Assembly: GCA_002763265.1 (NCBI GenBank)
Contig: PEZQ01000006.1
Coordinates: forward strand, 1-64,000
DNA from: an archaeon CG10_big_fil_rev_8_21_14_0_10_43_11
GTDB lineage: Archaea; Nanobdellota; Nanobdellia; PEZQ01
Direction: 5' to 3'
Length of the DNA: 64,000 bases
This document shows, piece after piece, positions 35,202 through 44,523 of the stretch; positions within the stretch are counted from its first letter, which is position 1; every line of letters starts with the position of its first letter. Both the position numbers and the translations under genes were made by a program. The notes under the pieces were generated by a model. It saw only the letters and a program-made list of their open reading frames with translations. It was not told where the DNA came from and made no database searches.

Positions 35202-35485
35202 GCAATACTCCCTGTTTTGAACATGCTATCTTCTTTTTGAGTTGTGTTTGAAAGTGCCTGTGCAGGGGTAAGAGACTTTTTGGGAGTGTCTTCTCGAAAC
35301 ACGTTTGCAATGCGAACAGGATGAAACGAAGCAACTGTTCCTTCTACATCAAGTTCGTCGAGTTTTGAGAATGCATCCAAAACGTCGCTAAAATCATTTG
35401 AGAATCGCACCAGTTCCTCATCAGAGAGCTTGATACGCGCGATACTGGCAACTTTTTTGACAGTTTCCTTTGTTACACGGCTCAT
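35198..35485 (-). CDS. gatC: Aspartyl/glutamyl-tRNA amidotransferase subunit C
   Basis: Small strap subunit holding GatA and GatB together. 95 residues: VKKVASIARIKLSDEELVRFSNDFSDVLDAFSKLDELD is the standard helix pair, followed by an extended tail that includes VFREDTPKKSLTPAQALSNT. First gene of the operon. Confidence 0.92.
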   Translation of the reverse strand: MSRVTKETVKKVASIARIKLSDEELVRFSNDFSDVLDAFSKLDELDVEGTVASFHPVRIANVFREDTPKKSLTPAQALSNTTQKEDSMFKTGSIA

Positions 35486-35589
35486 AACGTCAATACATGT
35501 TAAAATGCTTTAAAAAGTTATGTAAATGAAACTAGAAAAAAACACACCATAAAGATTTTTAAGACGCAGTGAAAATATTCTGGTATGCT

Positions 35590-35609
35590 CTGCTAAACTC
35601 GGTTAGCAG
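35590..35609 (+). promoter_or_regulatory. Leader stem-loop upstream of the asparaginase gene
   Basis: CTGCTAA (35590-35596) and TTAGCAG (35603-35609) form a perfect 7-bp stem with a 6-base loop, 18 bp before the ATG at 35628 and after a TATA-like GATTTTTAAGACG (about 35553). It may be an operator or a leader hairpin. Confidence 0.4.
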
Positions 35610-35627
35610 GTTTGAGATTATGCAGTT

Positions 35628-36623
35628 ATGGCTCTCACTAAACGCGTTCATTTGATTGGAACTGGCGGAACTATTGCTATGGTTAAAAACAAGAAGGACG
35701 CGTATGTCCCTGCAAAGAGTGCACAAGAATTGATTGATAACGTCCCGGAAGTTAGTGCGCTTTGCAACAAAAAAAAGCGCAGTATTGAGCTTAGTTCAGA
35801 AACCATGAGCAGTATTGACAGCTCAAACATTACTACTGCTCATTGGAAGGCGCTTGGAGAGCGTGTGATGAGCGCGTATGAAAAAGGCGTTGAAGGCATT
35901 GTTATCACGCATGGCACGGACACGCTGCAATGGACAGCACAATACCTTGGATTATCATTTAAAAACGTAAGCATTCCCCTAGTTCTCACCGGTTCACAAA
36001 TTCCCATTGGTCAGTCTGGCAGTGATGGTATTGAAAATTTAACAAACGCGATTGATGTTGCAGGATGTCTTACACCCCTTAATGCGGTGTCTGTTGTGTT
36101 TGCACACAAAATTCTTGGCTACAAAAATCTTCTCAAAACAGAGATTTGGGATGCAGACGCGTTTGACACTCCAGAATACGCCTATTATGGAGTCATAAAA
36201 AATAGAGTAACACAGTATACACAACACTTCAAAACACCAAAAAAAACAATGACCTACAATAGTGACTGGAATTTTAACACCGACCTTATCACACCAACAC
36301 CCGCAATGGACCCCAAACGTCTTGAACACGCGCTTTTAGGTCTTGATGGGGCAGTTATTGTCGGGTATGGTGCGGGTCATGTGCGTGTTGAACAAGAAAG
36401 CCTGCTTGAAGTGCTTGCCGCACAGTCAATTCCCCTTATTATAACCTCGCCTGCAAAAGGTGATTTTGATTTAAGCAGGTATGAAGTGGGAATAAAACTC
36501 AAGAAACAGGTGATTATTGCATCAAACCTCACACCAACATATGCGCAGATGAAATTGCAAAAACTTCTTGGTGAAAAAAAAACCTATCAACAGATAAAAA
36601 ATGCGTTTGAGAGCAATGTATAG
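35628..36623 (+). CDS. L-asparaginase, type I / GatD-like
   Basis: Hydrolyses asparagine to aspartate and ammonia. 331 residues. First active-site threonine is in LIGTGGTIAM (about 12-15) and the second in VITHGTDTLQWTA (about 90-96); the lysine follows in the K-x-L/GYKNLL region. GatD has the same catalytic domain plus an N-terminal extension, which is absent here, and no gatE is seen. A plain asparaginase is therefore the better call. It lies divergent from gatCAB, sharing a 142-bp promoter region. Confidence 0.88.
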   Translation: MALTKRVHLIGTGGTIAMVKNKKDAYVPAKSAQELIDNVPEVSALCNKKKRSIELSSETMSSIDSSNITTAHWKALGERVMSAYEKGVEGIVITHGTDTLQWTAQYLGLSFKNVSIPLVLTGSQIPIGQSGSDGIENLTNAIDVAGCLTPLNAVSVVFAHKILGYKNLLKTEIWDADAFDTPEYAYYGVIKNRVTQYTQHFKTPKKTMTYNSDWNFNTDLITPTPAMDPKRLEHALLGLDGAVIVGYGAGHVRVEQESLLEVLAAQSIPLIITSPAKGDFDLSRYEVGIKLKKQVIIASNLTPTYAQMKLQKLLGEKKTYQQIKNAFESNV

Positions 36624-36671
36624 ATGATTTGCGCATAATATTAATAAATTTCAAATACTGCCAGAGAAAGT

Positions 36672-37208
36672 ATGGACAAAAACGTATCCTCGATTGATGA
36701 GGTTTTAGACTATCTTGAGAAGATCACTACAAAATCTCAATATTTTGAAAAAATAGACAAATCTTCAAAAGATGCACTGCAAAAGCTTGTTTTGCATAAC
36801 ACACTCAAAGAAGTCATACACTGCCCGTTGTATTTTAAAGACGAAAAACTGGTTTCAGTTAATCTGCCTCCTGAACCTACCAAAAAATCATGGTTGTTTG
36901 GCATTCTGTCATGGAACGAACCCAATTATGATGCAAAAAAGTCTCTGATTGAAACACTCTTTGACACGCTTGAAGTCACCTATCAAAATGAGACAATTGG
37001 TTATGGACACATGCTTCGAAAAGCACATGAAGTAAATGCAGGACATGCACGTGCGTACGCTGCAATGCTTAAGGAGGATTCAAAAAATGTGCAGAGCTAT
37101 AAAACATTGATTAACCTTCTTGATGGCGAGAAAAACTTGGAAGATGAACTCACACAGGAGCGCGTGCTCAAGCGTGACTGGCTTTCAATCAAGTATCGAT
37201 ACCGATGA
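36672..37208 (+). CDS. Hypothetical protein, open extension past TGA
   Basis: 178 residues, mostly helical and charged, no TM. I recognise no domain. Notable features: LPPEPTKKSWLFGILSWNEPNYD in the middle and a lysine/arginine-rich end (DWLSIKYRYR). After its TGA (37206-37208) the same frame stays open to TAA 37380-37382, with protein-like sequence. The present stop may therefore be recent, or may be a readthrough point. The next gene is aIF1A. Confidence 0.65.
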   Translation: MDKNVSSIDEVLDYLEKITTKSQYFEKIDKSSKDALQKLVLHNTLKEVIHCPLYFKDEKLVSVNLPPEPTKKSWLFGILSWNEPNYDAKKSLIETLFDTLEVTYQNETIGYGHMLRKAHEVNAGHARAYAAMLKEDSKNVQSYKTLINLLDGEKNLEDELTQERVLKRDWLSIKYRYR

Positions 37209-37382
37209 AACTACTTGCTGCTATTCTTGCACTCAGATTACGTTATTAGATACAGTAAAACAGGCGAGCAAAAATATGCGGATTTTAACGAAATTTGGGG
37301 AGAAATGGTGTGGAGCGTTTTTACTAATCTCGTACGAGAAACAATAAAAAAATATGAACAAGGCAGTTCTCCAAAGCTTTAA
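37209..37382 (+). other. In-frame open extension after the TGA of 36672-37208
   Basis: 57 sense codons then TAA, in frame with the upstream gene. Composition is protein-like: NYLLLFLHSDYVIRYSK, then EIWGEMVWSVFTNLVRET and a basic helix. No good start codon lies at its front (MVWS is internal). Either a nonsense mutation shortened the gene or the TGA is sometimes read through. Confidence 0.4.
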
Positions 37383-37409
37383 AAGCCATGTCGTGTTCGT
37401 AATAGACTA

Positions 37410-37745
37410 ATGGCGTATTATAAAAAACGAAAAAACGAACCTGATGAAGAGCATGTGCGCGTTATTCTTCCAAACAAGAATAAAGGCGAAGTGTTCGGCT
37501 ACATCGAGCGAAAAGCAGGCGCGTACCGCATGTATGTCCGCTGTGCTGATGGAAAGGTTCGCATGTGCCGCATCCCTGGTGCAAAACGACGCAGGATGTG
37601 GATTCGCGAAAACGACCTTGTTATCATAAAACCATGGGAGCTTGAAGAAGACACCAAAGGAGATATTGTGCATTTATACACCAAAGGACAGGAAGCAAAC
37701 TTGCGCGGCCGTGGCTTTTTGAAAGCGTTTGAGACCGAGATATGA
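37410..37745 (+). CDS. Translation initiation factor aIF1A
   Basis: S1/OB-fold factor binding the A site during initiation. 111 residues: VRVILPNKNKGEVFGYIERKAGAYRMYVRCADGKVRMCRIPGAKRRRMWIRENDLVIIKPW is the diagnostic core. C-terminal helix and tail follow. Its stop overlaps the rio1 start (ATGA). Confidence 0.95.
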   Translation: MAYYKKRKNEPDEEHVRVILPNKNKGEVFGYIERKAGAYRMYVRCADGKVRMCRIPGAKRRRMWIRENDLVIIKPWELEEDTKGDIVHLYTKGQEANLRGRGFLKAFETEI

Positions 37746-38452
37746 GGCAAGACAAGCTTAAGACGTATCAAAACGTGTTTGATAAGACTACGCTCACGTC
37801 ATTATACAAGCTCTCAGATGGTGGGTACCTAAAAGAATTATTTGGACGAATTGCTGAAGGAAAAGAAAGCCACGTGTTTTATGCAACAAACCAGCGAGAT
37901 GAACCTGTTGTTGTCAAGATTTTTCTTGTTGAAGCATCAGATTTCAAAACAATGAACAAATATATTAAAGGCGACCCACGCTTTCAAGGACTTAAACGAA
38001 AAAAACGAACGCTCGTACACGCATGGGCAAAAAAAGAATACCAAAACATGCTACGCGCGCGTGATGCAGGTATTCACGTACCAACACCTTACGCTATCAA
38101 AAACAACGTCCTTATTATGGAATTTATTGGCAAAAAAGGATTTGCTTCACCGCTTGCAAAAAATTCCGTGCCAAAAAAAAAGCAGGACTGGAAAGAATGC
38201 ATTGAACACATGATTAACGCATTATGGAATGACGCAAAATTAGTACACGCTGACTTAAGTGAGTACAACATTCTTAACCACAATGGCGAACCTGTTTTTA
38301 TTGACTGGAGTTCAGGCGTGCTCGTGCAACACCCGCTTGCAAAAGAGTTCTTAGCAAAAGATATAAAAAACATGTTTGCATGGCTCAAAAGTATTGGCGC
38401 AAAGCCAACAAGTGAAGAAGAGTTTTTTAAACACGTGATAGGCAATGTTTAG
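37742..38452 (+). CDS. rio1: RIO1-type serine/threonine kinase
   Basis: Atypical kinase/ATPase of small-subunit maturation. 236 residues. Rio signature is the ATP loop GRIAEGKESHVFYA with VVKIF (lysine), catalytic LVHADLSEYNIL near 175-186, and metal-binding Asp in VFIDWSSGV, where the family often has ID-x-S-Q. It sits between aIF1A and Pno1 with short overlaps, a conserved archaeal set for 40S-like subunit assembly. Confidence 0.94.
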   Translation: MRQDKLKTYQNVFDKTTLTSLYKLSDGGYLKELFGRIAEGKESHVFYATNQRDEPVVVKIFLVEASDFKTMNKYIKGDPRFQGLKRKKRTLVHAWAKKEYQNMLRARDAGIHVPTPYAIKNNVLIMEFIGKKGFASPLAKNSVPKKKQDWKECIEHMINALWNDAKLVHADLSEYNILNHNGEPVFIDWSSGVLVQHPLAKEFLAKDIKNMFAWLKSIGAKPTSEEEFFKHVIGNV

Positions 38453-38987
38453 TGAAATCATACGCGTACCAAAAGAACGCTTGAGCGCGCTTCGAGGCGA
38501 GAATGGCACAATCAAGAAAGAACTAGAAGACACGCTCGACATTGCCCTTGACATTCGTGAGGATGGCGAAGTGTTTATTGAAGGCGAGAGCATTAATCTT
38601 CTTACCGCAAAAGCAGTAGTACGCGCAATCGCACGCGGTTTTGATGCGCGAACCGCGCTTCTTCTCACACAGCATGACACATACGTGTTTGACATGCTTG
38701 ACATTACTGAATTTTCAGGAAAATCAAAGAATTCTATGATGCGCCTCAAGGGAAGAGTTATTGGCAGGGAAGGTAAATCAAAGCGCAAAATTGAACGCCA
38801 AACAGGAACAAACATCGAAGTATATGGTAAAACAATAGGTATCATCGGCCAAGCAGAACAGGTTGCAATAGCACGAAAAGCAGTGACTATGTTGCTTGAA
38901 GGAGCAATGCATTCAACAGTATCACGCTTCCTTGAAAGAGCTCAAAACGAGCTTCAGACAGGGTTTGTGCGCGGTTTTGAAATGTAG
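38445..38987 (+). CDS. Pno1/Dim2-like KH-domain ribosome assembly factor
   Basis: 180 residues with two KH domains; the second holds GRVIGREGKSKRKIERQTGTNIEVYG near 104-129 (the GxxG loop is GREG). Archaeal homologues bind the 3' end region of 16S rRNA. It overlaps rio1 by 8 bp. Functionally it fits Rio1 and aIF1A upstream. Confidence 0.9.
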   Translation: MFSEIIRVPKERLSALRGENGTIKKELEDTLDIALDIREDGEVFIEGESINLLTAKAVVRAIARGFDARTALLLTQHDTYVFDMLDITEFSGKSKNSMMRLKGRVIGREGKSKRKIERQTGTNIEVYGKTIGIIGQAEQVAIARKAVTMLLEGAMHSTVSRFLERAQNELQTGFVRGFEM

Positions 38988-39067
38988 CGGTTATGCCACA
39001 AATAGATTTAAAAACGTGACCCTCCTTAAACAATTCACTTTTATAACGCTCAAAATGGTAGTGAAAA

Positions 39068-40642
39068 ATGGCAGAAGGCATACATGCAGAAGAACTTGCA
39101 AAAGAACATAAGGCAGTATCTGTCGCAGAATTTTTTGAAAAAAACCGGCACTTGCTTGGTTTTGGAAGCAGGCGCCAAGCACTTATCACGTGCGTCAAAG
39201 AAGCAGTTGACAACAGCCTTGACGCGTGCGAAGAAGTAAGAACCTTGCCTGATATCCTTGTTGAAATCAGAAAAGTAGAAGGACGAGAAGACCGTTTTCT
39301 TGTCTGCATTGAAGATAATGGACCTGGAATTGTAAAACGGAATTTGTCAAAAGCATTTGGAAAACTTTTATACGGTTCAAAATTTCATGGCAACAAACAG
39401 GGGCGCGGTCAGCAAGGTATTGGCATCACGTCATGCGTTCTCTATTCACAGCTCACTACCGGAAAATCATCGCTTATTATTTCAAAAACAGACAAAAACG
39501 AACCAGCACACTTTATAAAGCTTATTCTTGACACGAAAAATAATGAGCCGCACATTGTTGAGGAAGGCGGAGACAAGAGTTTCAATCATCGCGGAACCCG
39601 CGTTGAGCTTGAGATTGAAGCTGAGTTTCTTGCAACAGGAAAACAAAGCATTCACGAGTACCTTAAGCGAACCTCTATTGTGAATCCTCACGCGCGACTT
39701 ATGTTTATTACACCAGAAACCGAGAAGATTTTGTTTCAACGCTCAACAGAAAAACTGCCTGAACTTGCAAAGCGAATCAAACCGCACCCTGCAGGACTTG
39801 AGCTGGGCACCTTAATGAAAATGCTTCGTGACACAACAAAAAAGACACCCACCAGTTTTATGAGAACTGAGTTCTCAAGCATTGGCGCAAAAACAGCGCA
39901 AGAAATTCTTGCAAAAGCAAAATTAAGCGACCGGACAAAACCAAACATGCTTAATCGCGACCATGCTGAAGCGCTTCTCAAAGCAATGCAAAATGTTGCA
40001 ATTCAAGCCCCGCCGCTTGATTGTTTAAGTCCAATTGGTGAGGATGCGCTTCTCAAAAGCATTAAGAGCGAGATTACTGCTGAGTTTTATACCACAGTAA
40101 CGCGAAAGCCAACAGCGTATCGGGGAATGCCATTCCAAATTGAAGTAGGGCTCGCGTATGGTGGTGATTTGCCGCGCGATAAGAAAGCAAATGTTATGCG
40201 TGTTGCAAACAAGGTGCCACTAGTGTATGAGGATTATGCATGCGCAATTACGCAAGCAATAAAAAAAACAGATTGGAAACGATATGGTATTGAAGTGCCG
40301 GGTGGTTTTCCAAAAGGTCCGCTCATTGTTATTGTGCACATGTGCAGCGTGTGGGTTCCGTTTACAAGTGAGGGAAAGCAGGCAATTGCAGGCTATCCTG
40401 AAGTAATCAAAGAAATGCGTCTTGGAATTATGGAAGCTGCGCGAAAAATGAATGTGTATTTGCGACGAAAGTTTAAGATGCGTCAAGAGCAGGAACGCGT
40501 GAACACATTTGTCAAATACGCACCAGAAATTGCTAATGCTCTTTCTGAACTCACCGGAGAAGACGAAAAACGCATTCAAAATGTGATTAATTCATTATTG
40601 GTAGATAAGTATGGTGAACAAGCAATCAGAAGAGAAGGGTAA
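39068..40642 (+). CDS. top6B: DNA topoisomerase VI subunit B
   Basis: GHKL ATPase subunit of the type IIB topoisomerase that relaxes and decatenates DNA. 524 residues. N box [12 protein letters not shown] (near 41-52), DNGPGI (near 90), GQQGIGI (near 115), H2TH domain and transducer with K-x-N-x-M-R-V-A-N-K. Starts after a TATA-rich leader. It overlaps top6A by 32 bp, a strong sign of translational coupling. Confidence 0.96.
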   Translation: MAEGIHAEELAKEHKAVSVAEFFEKNRHLLGFGSRRQALITCVKEAVDNSLDACEEVRTLPDILVEIRKVEGREDRFLVCIEDNGPGIVKRNLSKAFGKLLYGSKFHGNKQGRGQQGIGITSCVLYSQLTTGKSSLIISKTDKNEPAHFIKLILDTKNNEPHIVEEGGDKSFNHRGTRVELEIEAEFLATGKQSIHEYLKRTSIVNPHARLMFITPETEKILFQRSTEKLPELAKRIKPHPAGLELGTLMKMLRDTTKKTPTSFMRTEFSSIGAKTAQEILAKAKLSDRTKPNMLNRDHAEALLKAMQNVAIQAPPLDCLSPIGEDALLKSIKSEITAEFYTTVTRKPTAYRGMPFQIEVGLAYGGDLPRDKKANVMRVANKVPLVYEDYACAITQAIKKTDWKRYGIEVPGGFPKGPLIVIVHMCSVWVPFTSEGKQAIAGYPEVIKEMRLGIMEAARKMNVYLRRKFKMRQEQERVNTFVKYAPEIANALSELTGEDEKRIQNVINSLLVDKYGEQAIRREG

Positions 40643-41720
40643 ACGCGATTTAGCAAAATTGAAAAAGCTAGGCGAGCAAATTCTCGCACAACTAGAGGTA
40701 CGAAAAAACCCCACACTCTCTATTCCTATTCGAAGTCTTTCAAACACCTATTATGATGAAAAGAAAGGCATTCTTCAAATTGGCAATAAAACCCAAAAAA
40801 GGTACTATTTGAATCTTGCACACGCGCGAAAGTTCATGCAAAACATGCTTGTTGCTGCTGAGACAAAAAAACTGATTGAAAGCGGCAAGACAACAAGTAT
40901 TCGTGACTTGTATTACATGCTCAAGCACACAATCAGCAATTCAAAAGAAAACACGTTTGAAGAACAGGAAGAATCAAATCCAATGATTGAAGATTTGGAA
41001 GTTGAACTTGACATTTTGCGCGAAGATTTACACTTGTACGCGTCAAACCGTGGTTCACTTGTGGGAAACATCACTATTGAGGATAGTGGTGACACTATTG
41101 AAGCGCGCAGAATGGGCAGTGGGGGTTGGAATATTCCTTCCATTGTTGAAGATGACGTGATTAATTTCAAAAATTGTGATGCTGACTTTGTCTTGTTTTG
41201 TGAAAAAGACGCCATGTGGCGCAGACTTAATGAAGATAAATTCTGGCAAAAGCATAATTGTATTCTCATGCATGGTCAGGGTATGGCACCGCGCGGAGTG
41301 CGACGACTGTTGCACCGCATTGACAAAGAATTAAAACTCCCTATCATAGTATTTGTAGATAACGATCCGTGGGGTCTCTACATTTATTCAGTTATCAAAC
41401 AGGGAAGTATCAATCTCGCCTATGAGAGCAAGCGCATGGCAGTGCCAAAAGCGCGTTTTGTTGGTTTAAGCAGTTATGATCAGGAAAAGTTCAAACTGCC
41501 AAATAATGTGTCTATTAAATTAACCAATATTGATATAAAGCGCAGCAAGGAAATGCTCGCCTACCAGTGGTTCCAAAAAAAGGACTGGCAAGACGAAATC
41601 AAGCACATGCTCAAAAAAGGCGTGAAGCTCGAGCTTGAAGCATTGAGCAATAAGGGTATTTCATTTGCAAGTGAGACCTACTTGCCGCAAAAAATCAAAA
41701 ACGAGGATTACCTAACGTAA
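40611..41720 (+). CDS. top6A: DNA topoisomerase VI subunit A
   Basis: Spo11-like cleavage subunit. 369 residues. The 5Y-CAP domain has the active-site tyrosine in [13 protein letters not shown]. The Toprim domain has [14 protein letters not shown] and [16 protein letters not shown], the metal-binding acidic set. ATG at 40611; a GTG one codon later is also possible. Confidence 0.96.
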   Translation: MVNKQSEEKGKRDLAKLKKLGEQILAQLEVRKNPTLSIPIRSLSNTYYDEKKGILQIGNKTQKRYYLNLAHARKFMQNMLVAAETKKLIESGKTTSIRDLYYMLKHTISNSKENTFEEQEESNPMIEDLEVELDILREDLHLYASNRGSLVGNITIEDSGDTIEARRMGSGGWNIPSIVEDDVINFKNCDADFVLFCEKDAMWRRLNEDKFWQKHNCILMHGQGMAPRGVRRLLHRIDKELKLPIIVFVDNDPWGLYIYSVIKQGSINLAYESKRMAVPKARFVGLSSYDQEKFKLPNNVSIKLTNIDIKRSKEMLAYQWFQKKDWQDEIKHMLKKGVKLELEALSNKGISFASETYLPQKIKNEDYLT

Positions 41721-42036
41721 GATTTTTGCAAGTTTTTTATAAAACATAAATAATTGGTGCCATTCCCAGTCGCTTTCTTTTAAGTGCTCAAGCAGTGAAT
41801 GGTTTTTTCAAAAACGTGGGCAAGCACGAGAATTGCTCGCTTCTCATGCCTGTTTGTGCCGTGATGCGCGGCACACGTTTTGTGCCAATAAAACAGCACT
41901 CATAACCGGTAAGACACTGTTTGAACATACTGTTGTTTGTTCACCTTAGTGGGCAACCGTGTTTAAGCGAATTTCTGCATTTTTGTTGCTAACATAAACG
42001 TTTAAAAAGTGTGAAGGTTTTGTCAATGAGTACTTT
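41721..42036. other. Intergenic region, possible RNA gene, nothing identified
   Basis: 316 bp with no open frame of note. A TATA-like TTTTTTATAAAACATAA near 41733-41750 would start a transcript near 41770. Two stem-loops follow: CGAG/CTCG near 41839-41851 and GTGCCG/CGGCAC near 41865-41883. It does not show SRP RNA or RNase P RNA signatures. At the right end CGTTTAAAAAG (41999-42009) is the tRNA-Asn TATA box. Confidence 0.3.
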
Positions 42037-42109
42037 GCCTTGGTAGCTTAGCAGGTAGAGCACACGGCTGTTAACCGTGAGGTCGCAGGTTCGAGTCCTG
42101 CCCAAGGCG
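42037..42109 (+). tRNA. tRNA-Asn (GUU)
   Basis: 73 nt with full cloverleaf: acceptor GCCTTGG/CCAAGGC, anticodon loop CTGTTAA (GTT), T arm GCAGG-TTCGAGT-CCTGC, discriminator G. CCA is not encoded. TATA box at 41999-42009. Likely charged with Asp and amidated by GatCAB if the genome lacks AsnRS, which this window cannot show. Confidence 0.95.
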
Positions 42110-42163
42110 CTTCTCATACACGTCTAGTAACTCTTTTTAATGACTCTTGTTTGTTTGAGTGGT

Positions 42164-42553
42164 ATGGGATTGCTTTCTTTTTTGAAGCCAAAACAAACTA
42201 GTGCACCAAAACAGTGGGATTATGGCACACCTCTTATTGACCTGCAAACCATCAAAGAGCTTGTTGAACAAATAAATCAAAACCCTTCTGAGTATTGTGT
42301 TGTGTGGTTCAATCTAAAAAATAGTCCGAAAAACGAAACATATCAGATAGTGCAGGCTCATGTTGAGGGTGTGTATTTAACAAAGCAAAGTGGCGGGCAA
42401 CTACGCGCTCATTGGTACTGGGACATTGGAACTAGTGGGAAAACGCGTGTTGATGCAATCACGCAGGTATATCGGAGTTCAGACAAGCGCGTGATATACC
42501 ATAATTCCGAGCTTGAAGCGTTTCTCAAAGAAAATAACCCTATGAATGTGTAA
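42164..42553 (+). CDS. Hypothetical protein
   Basis: 129 residues from the ATG at 42164; the ATG at 42140 would add 8 residues. The N-terminus GLLSFLKPKQTSAPK is basic; the rest is a compact alpha/beta domain (YCVVWFNLKNSPKNETYQIVQAHVEGVYL). TCTTTTTAATGAC about 25 bp before 42164 suits the shorter form. Not recognised. Followed by another orphan 49 bp on. Confidence 0.6.
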   Translation: MGLLSFLKPKQTSAPKQWDYGTPLIDLQTIKELVEQINQNPSEYCVVWFNLKNSPKNETYQIVQAHVEGVYLTKQSGGQLRAHWYWDIGTSGKTRVDAITQVYRSSDKRVIYHNSELEAFLKENNPMNV

Positions 42554-42602
42554 GTTGTGTTCATAACCTTTTTAAGCCCAAACAAAAGGAGATAGACTCA
42601 AA

Positions 42603-43247
42603 ATGAGCGTATTAACTGACACTGACAGAAGGGTAATAAGCGGAATCATAGGCTCTGCACTCTTTAGACCAATTACTAGTCTTGAAGAGATGAGCGCATT
42701 AATCCATGCAGACAAGACGTGGGATTACACCTACACATTTGATTACGAAGAAAAGGACCGGAAGTTGGTTGTAAGTCTTTTTGCTAAGAATTATTTTCTT
42801 AGCGACATTAAACCCCTTGTTTCAAAGGCAACAAGCGCAAAAAATTTGGTTGAACGCTACGAGTCTGAGTGCGTGCAAAATCATATTACGCGTCTTGGCG
42901 GCGTGCTTGATAAAAAACGCCAAGCGTTGCTTGATGCTGGCATGACCTATGATTTTATCCCCCAACCTGAAGCAAACAAACTTGTCATGATGCGCCATGA
43001 CATTAAAGCACATGGGTTTGATAACGCGCAGTTACTATTTGAAGCGTACAAAACCCAATTTGCAACCTATCTTCATTCTGAACTTTCAGAATGTTTGGGT
43101 CAATTAAGCGCGCCTCTTATTGAGGATGGTAAGATAGTTCTGCCAAGCCGTTTTCTCTTTGAGAGCGTTTCGTGCAAGGGTTGGATGCAAAACAAACAGG
43201 GATATGATGTTATACTTGAAAAAGCAGTACTAAAGAAAGTAGGTTAG
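42603..43247 (+). CDS. Hypothetical protein
   Basis: 214 residues, soluble, mainly helical after an N-terminal beta part (DYTYTFDYEEKDRKLVVSLF). A central helix carries CVQNHITRLGGVLDKKRQALLDAG. Its stop overlaps the convergent PUA gene by 4 bp. A GGAG precedes the ATG by about 14 bp. No family recognised. Confidence 0.65.
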   Translation: MSVLTDTDRRVISGIIGSALFRPITSLEEMSALIHADKTWDYTYTFDYEEKDRKLVVSLFAKNYFLSDIKPLVSKATSAKNLVERYESECVQNHITRLGGVLDKKRQALLDAGMTYDFIPQPEANKLVMMRHDIKAHGFDNAQLLFEAYKTQFATYLHSELSECLGQLSAPLIEDGKIVLPSRFLFESVSCKGWMQNKQGYDVILEKAVLKKVG

Positions 43248-43609
43248 CGCAGGAATTTACCTACATCAGCCACGTTTTTAACGCGATCCCCCTGCCATAT
43301 TCCCATGCCAAGACAGTCTCCTTCACGGTTGAAGACGAGAACGCTTCCGCTCAGCTCTCCTGAGACAACAGCGCGCTCGTGGATGTCATTTCCGTGCGTG
43401 AACTTTTCTACTGCTTTATTTGAAATAATGACTCGGGGGAATGGGGTTTTTGCAAGCTCAAAGCATGCATTCATGCTTGGTGTGTCTTTTGTTCCCAAAA
43501 AGAGTTCTGAATAAAGGAAGTTTCGGCGTGTGGTGTTTGTAAGAAAATAGTTACCGTCATGGTTAGCAAGGGTTCCTTTATTTTTGAAATAGGTGAGTGC
43601 AGGGTTCAT
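43244..43609 (-). CDS. PUA-like RNA-binding domain protein
   Basis: 121 residues. The C-terminal half matches the PUA fold: VVSGELSGSVLVFNREGDCLGMGIW, the last strand pair with an LGMG turn, where PUA proteins have GxAxG-like ends. The first half (GTLANHDGNYFLTNTTRRNFLYSELFLG) resembles the pre-PUA part of NIP7-like proteins. It overlaps the RNA methyltransferase gene upstream by 4 bp, so it probably supplies the PUA domain that other NSUN enzymes carry fused. Confidence 0.65.
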   Translation of the reverse strand: MNPALTYFKNKGTLANHDGNYFLTNTTRRNFLYSELFLGTKDTPSMNACFELAKTPFPRVIISNKAVEKFTHGNDIHERAVVSGELSGSVLVFNREGDCLGMGIWQGDRVKNVADVGKFLR

Positions 43610-44451
43610 TTTTTCAACTCACCTACATAAAATCCCACCAGTCCATTAGGATTCGGAAGGAATTGTTTTTTTCGCTTAAGGGTAAGACCAAGCACGCTTT
43701 GTGCATAGTCAGTAACGCCTTCATTTTCAAGGGGGTCAATACTGCAAGTGGAATACGTTATCACACCACCTTCTCCAAGCACATCAGCAGCGCGCGAAAG
43801 GAGACTTTTTTGTTTTTCAGCATATTTTTTGATGTATGAGAGTGTAAGTTTTCGTGCAACGTTTTTGTCTTTCATCACAATACCTGAAGCAGAACACGGC
43901 GCGTCAAGAAGGATTTTAGAAAAAGTCATGTTAAGATCTTTAATTTGGAGCGCGTCAAAATTAAAGAATGTTACATTTCTGGTTCCCATGCGCTCAAGGT
44001 TTGCAAGCATTGCCTCATTTTTTCGTTTGTCAGTATCAATGGCAACAATAGTTCCCTGATTTTTCATAATCTCAGAGAGGTACGTTGTCTTTCCGCCAGG
44101 AGCAGCGCTCATGTCAAGCACCACATCTGTTGGCAGAGGATTAAGCCAGCGAGGCGGAATCATTGATGTGAGTTCCTGAATGTAAAAATAGCCAAGCAAG
44201 TGTTCGAGAGTTGCGCCAAGATGTTTTCTCTCGCGCTCAATTACAAAGCTGTCTTTGAGCATGCCTGCTGAAAGTTCAAAACGCTGTTTTTCAAGACGTT
44301 CTCTAAGCTGATGAGCAGTGATGCGCAGCGTGTTCACGCGCAAGGTTCGCTTGAGCGGGATAAAACATGAGCGCACCACATCAGCACCATACAATTGGGT
44401 GTAGCGTTGCTGGATTTCTTTTTCAAACACAACCGTATCCACGCGCACCAC
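43606..44451 (-). CDS. NOL1/NOP2/Sun-family RNA m5C methyltransferase
   Basis: SAM-dependent cytosine-C5 RNA methyltransferase. 281 residues. SAM site LDMSAAPGGKTTYLSEIM near 110-127, DTDKRKNEAMLANLERMG, and the two catalytic cysteines in LLDAPCSASG and TYSTCSIDPLENEGV. No PUA domain inside; a separate PUA gene overlaps its 3' end. Target (rRNA or tRNA) not determined. Confidence 0.92.
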   Translation of the reverse strand: MVRVDTVVFEKEIQQRYTQLYGADVVRSCFIPLKRTLRVNTLRITAHQLRERLEKQRFELSAGMLKDSFVIERERKHLGATLEHLLGYFYIQELTSMIPPRWLNPLPTDVVLDMSAAPGGKTTYLSEIMKNQGTIVAIDTDKRKNEAMLANLERMGTRNVTFFNFDALQIKDLNMTFSKILLDAPCSASGIVMKDKNVARKLTLSYIKKYAEKQKSLLSRAADVLGEGGVITYSTCSIDPLENEGVTDYAQSVLGLTLKRKKQFLPNPNGLVGFYVGELKK

Positions 44452-44523
44452 GCTATTAAAACGTGCCGTTATGTTGTAGTAACGTTTTTAAGAGAGTTTG
44501 GCGTGTGCTTGTTTTACACTATC

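Noticed and set aside
35628-36623. GatD of a GatDE amidotransferase
   Set aside because: It lacks the N-terminal GatD extension, there is no gatE beside it, and a complete gatCAB is present.
37206-37208. TGA as a sense codon genome-wide
   Set aside because: Many well-defined genes here end in TGA with ATGA overlaps to the next gene, so TGA acts as a stop. Only a local event is considered.
41721-42036. SRP RNA or RNase P RNA gene
   Set aside because: The conserved SRP helix 8 and RNase P core motifs are not visible, and the available length is short for either.
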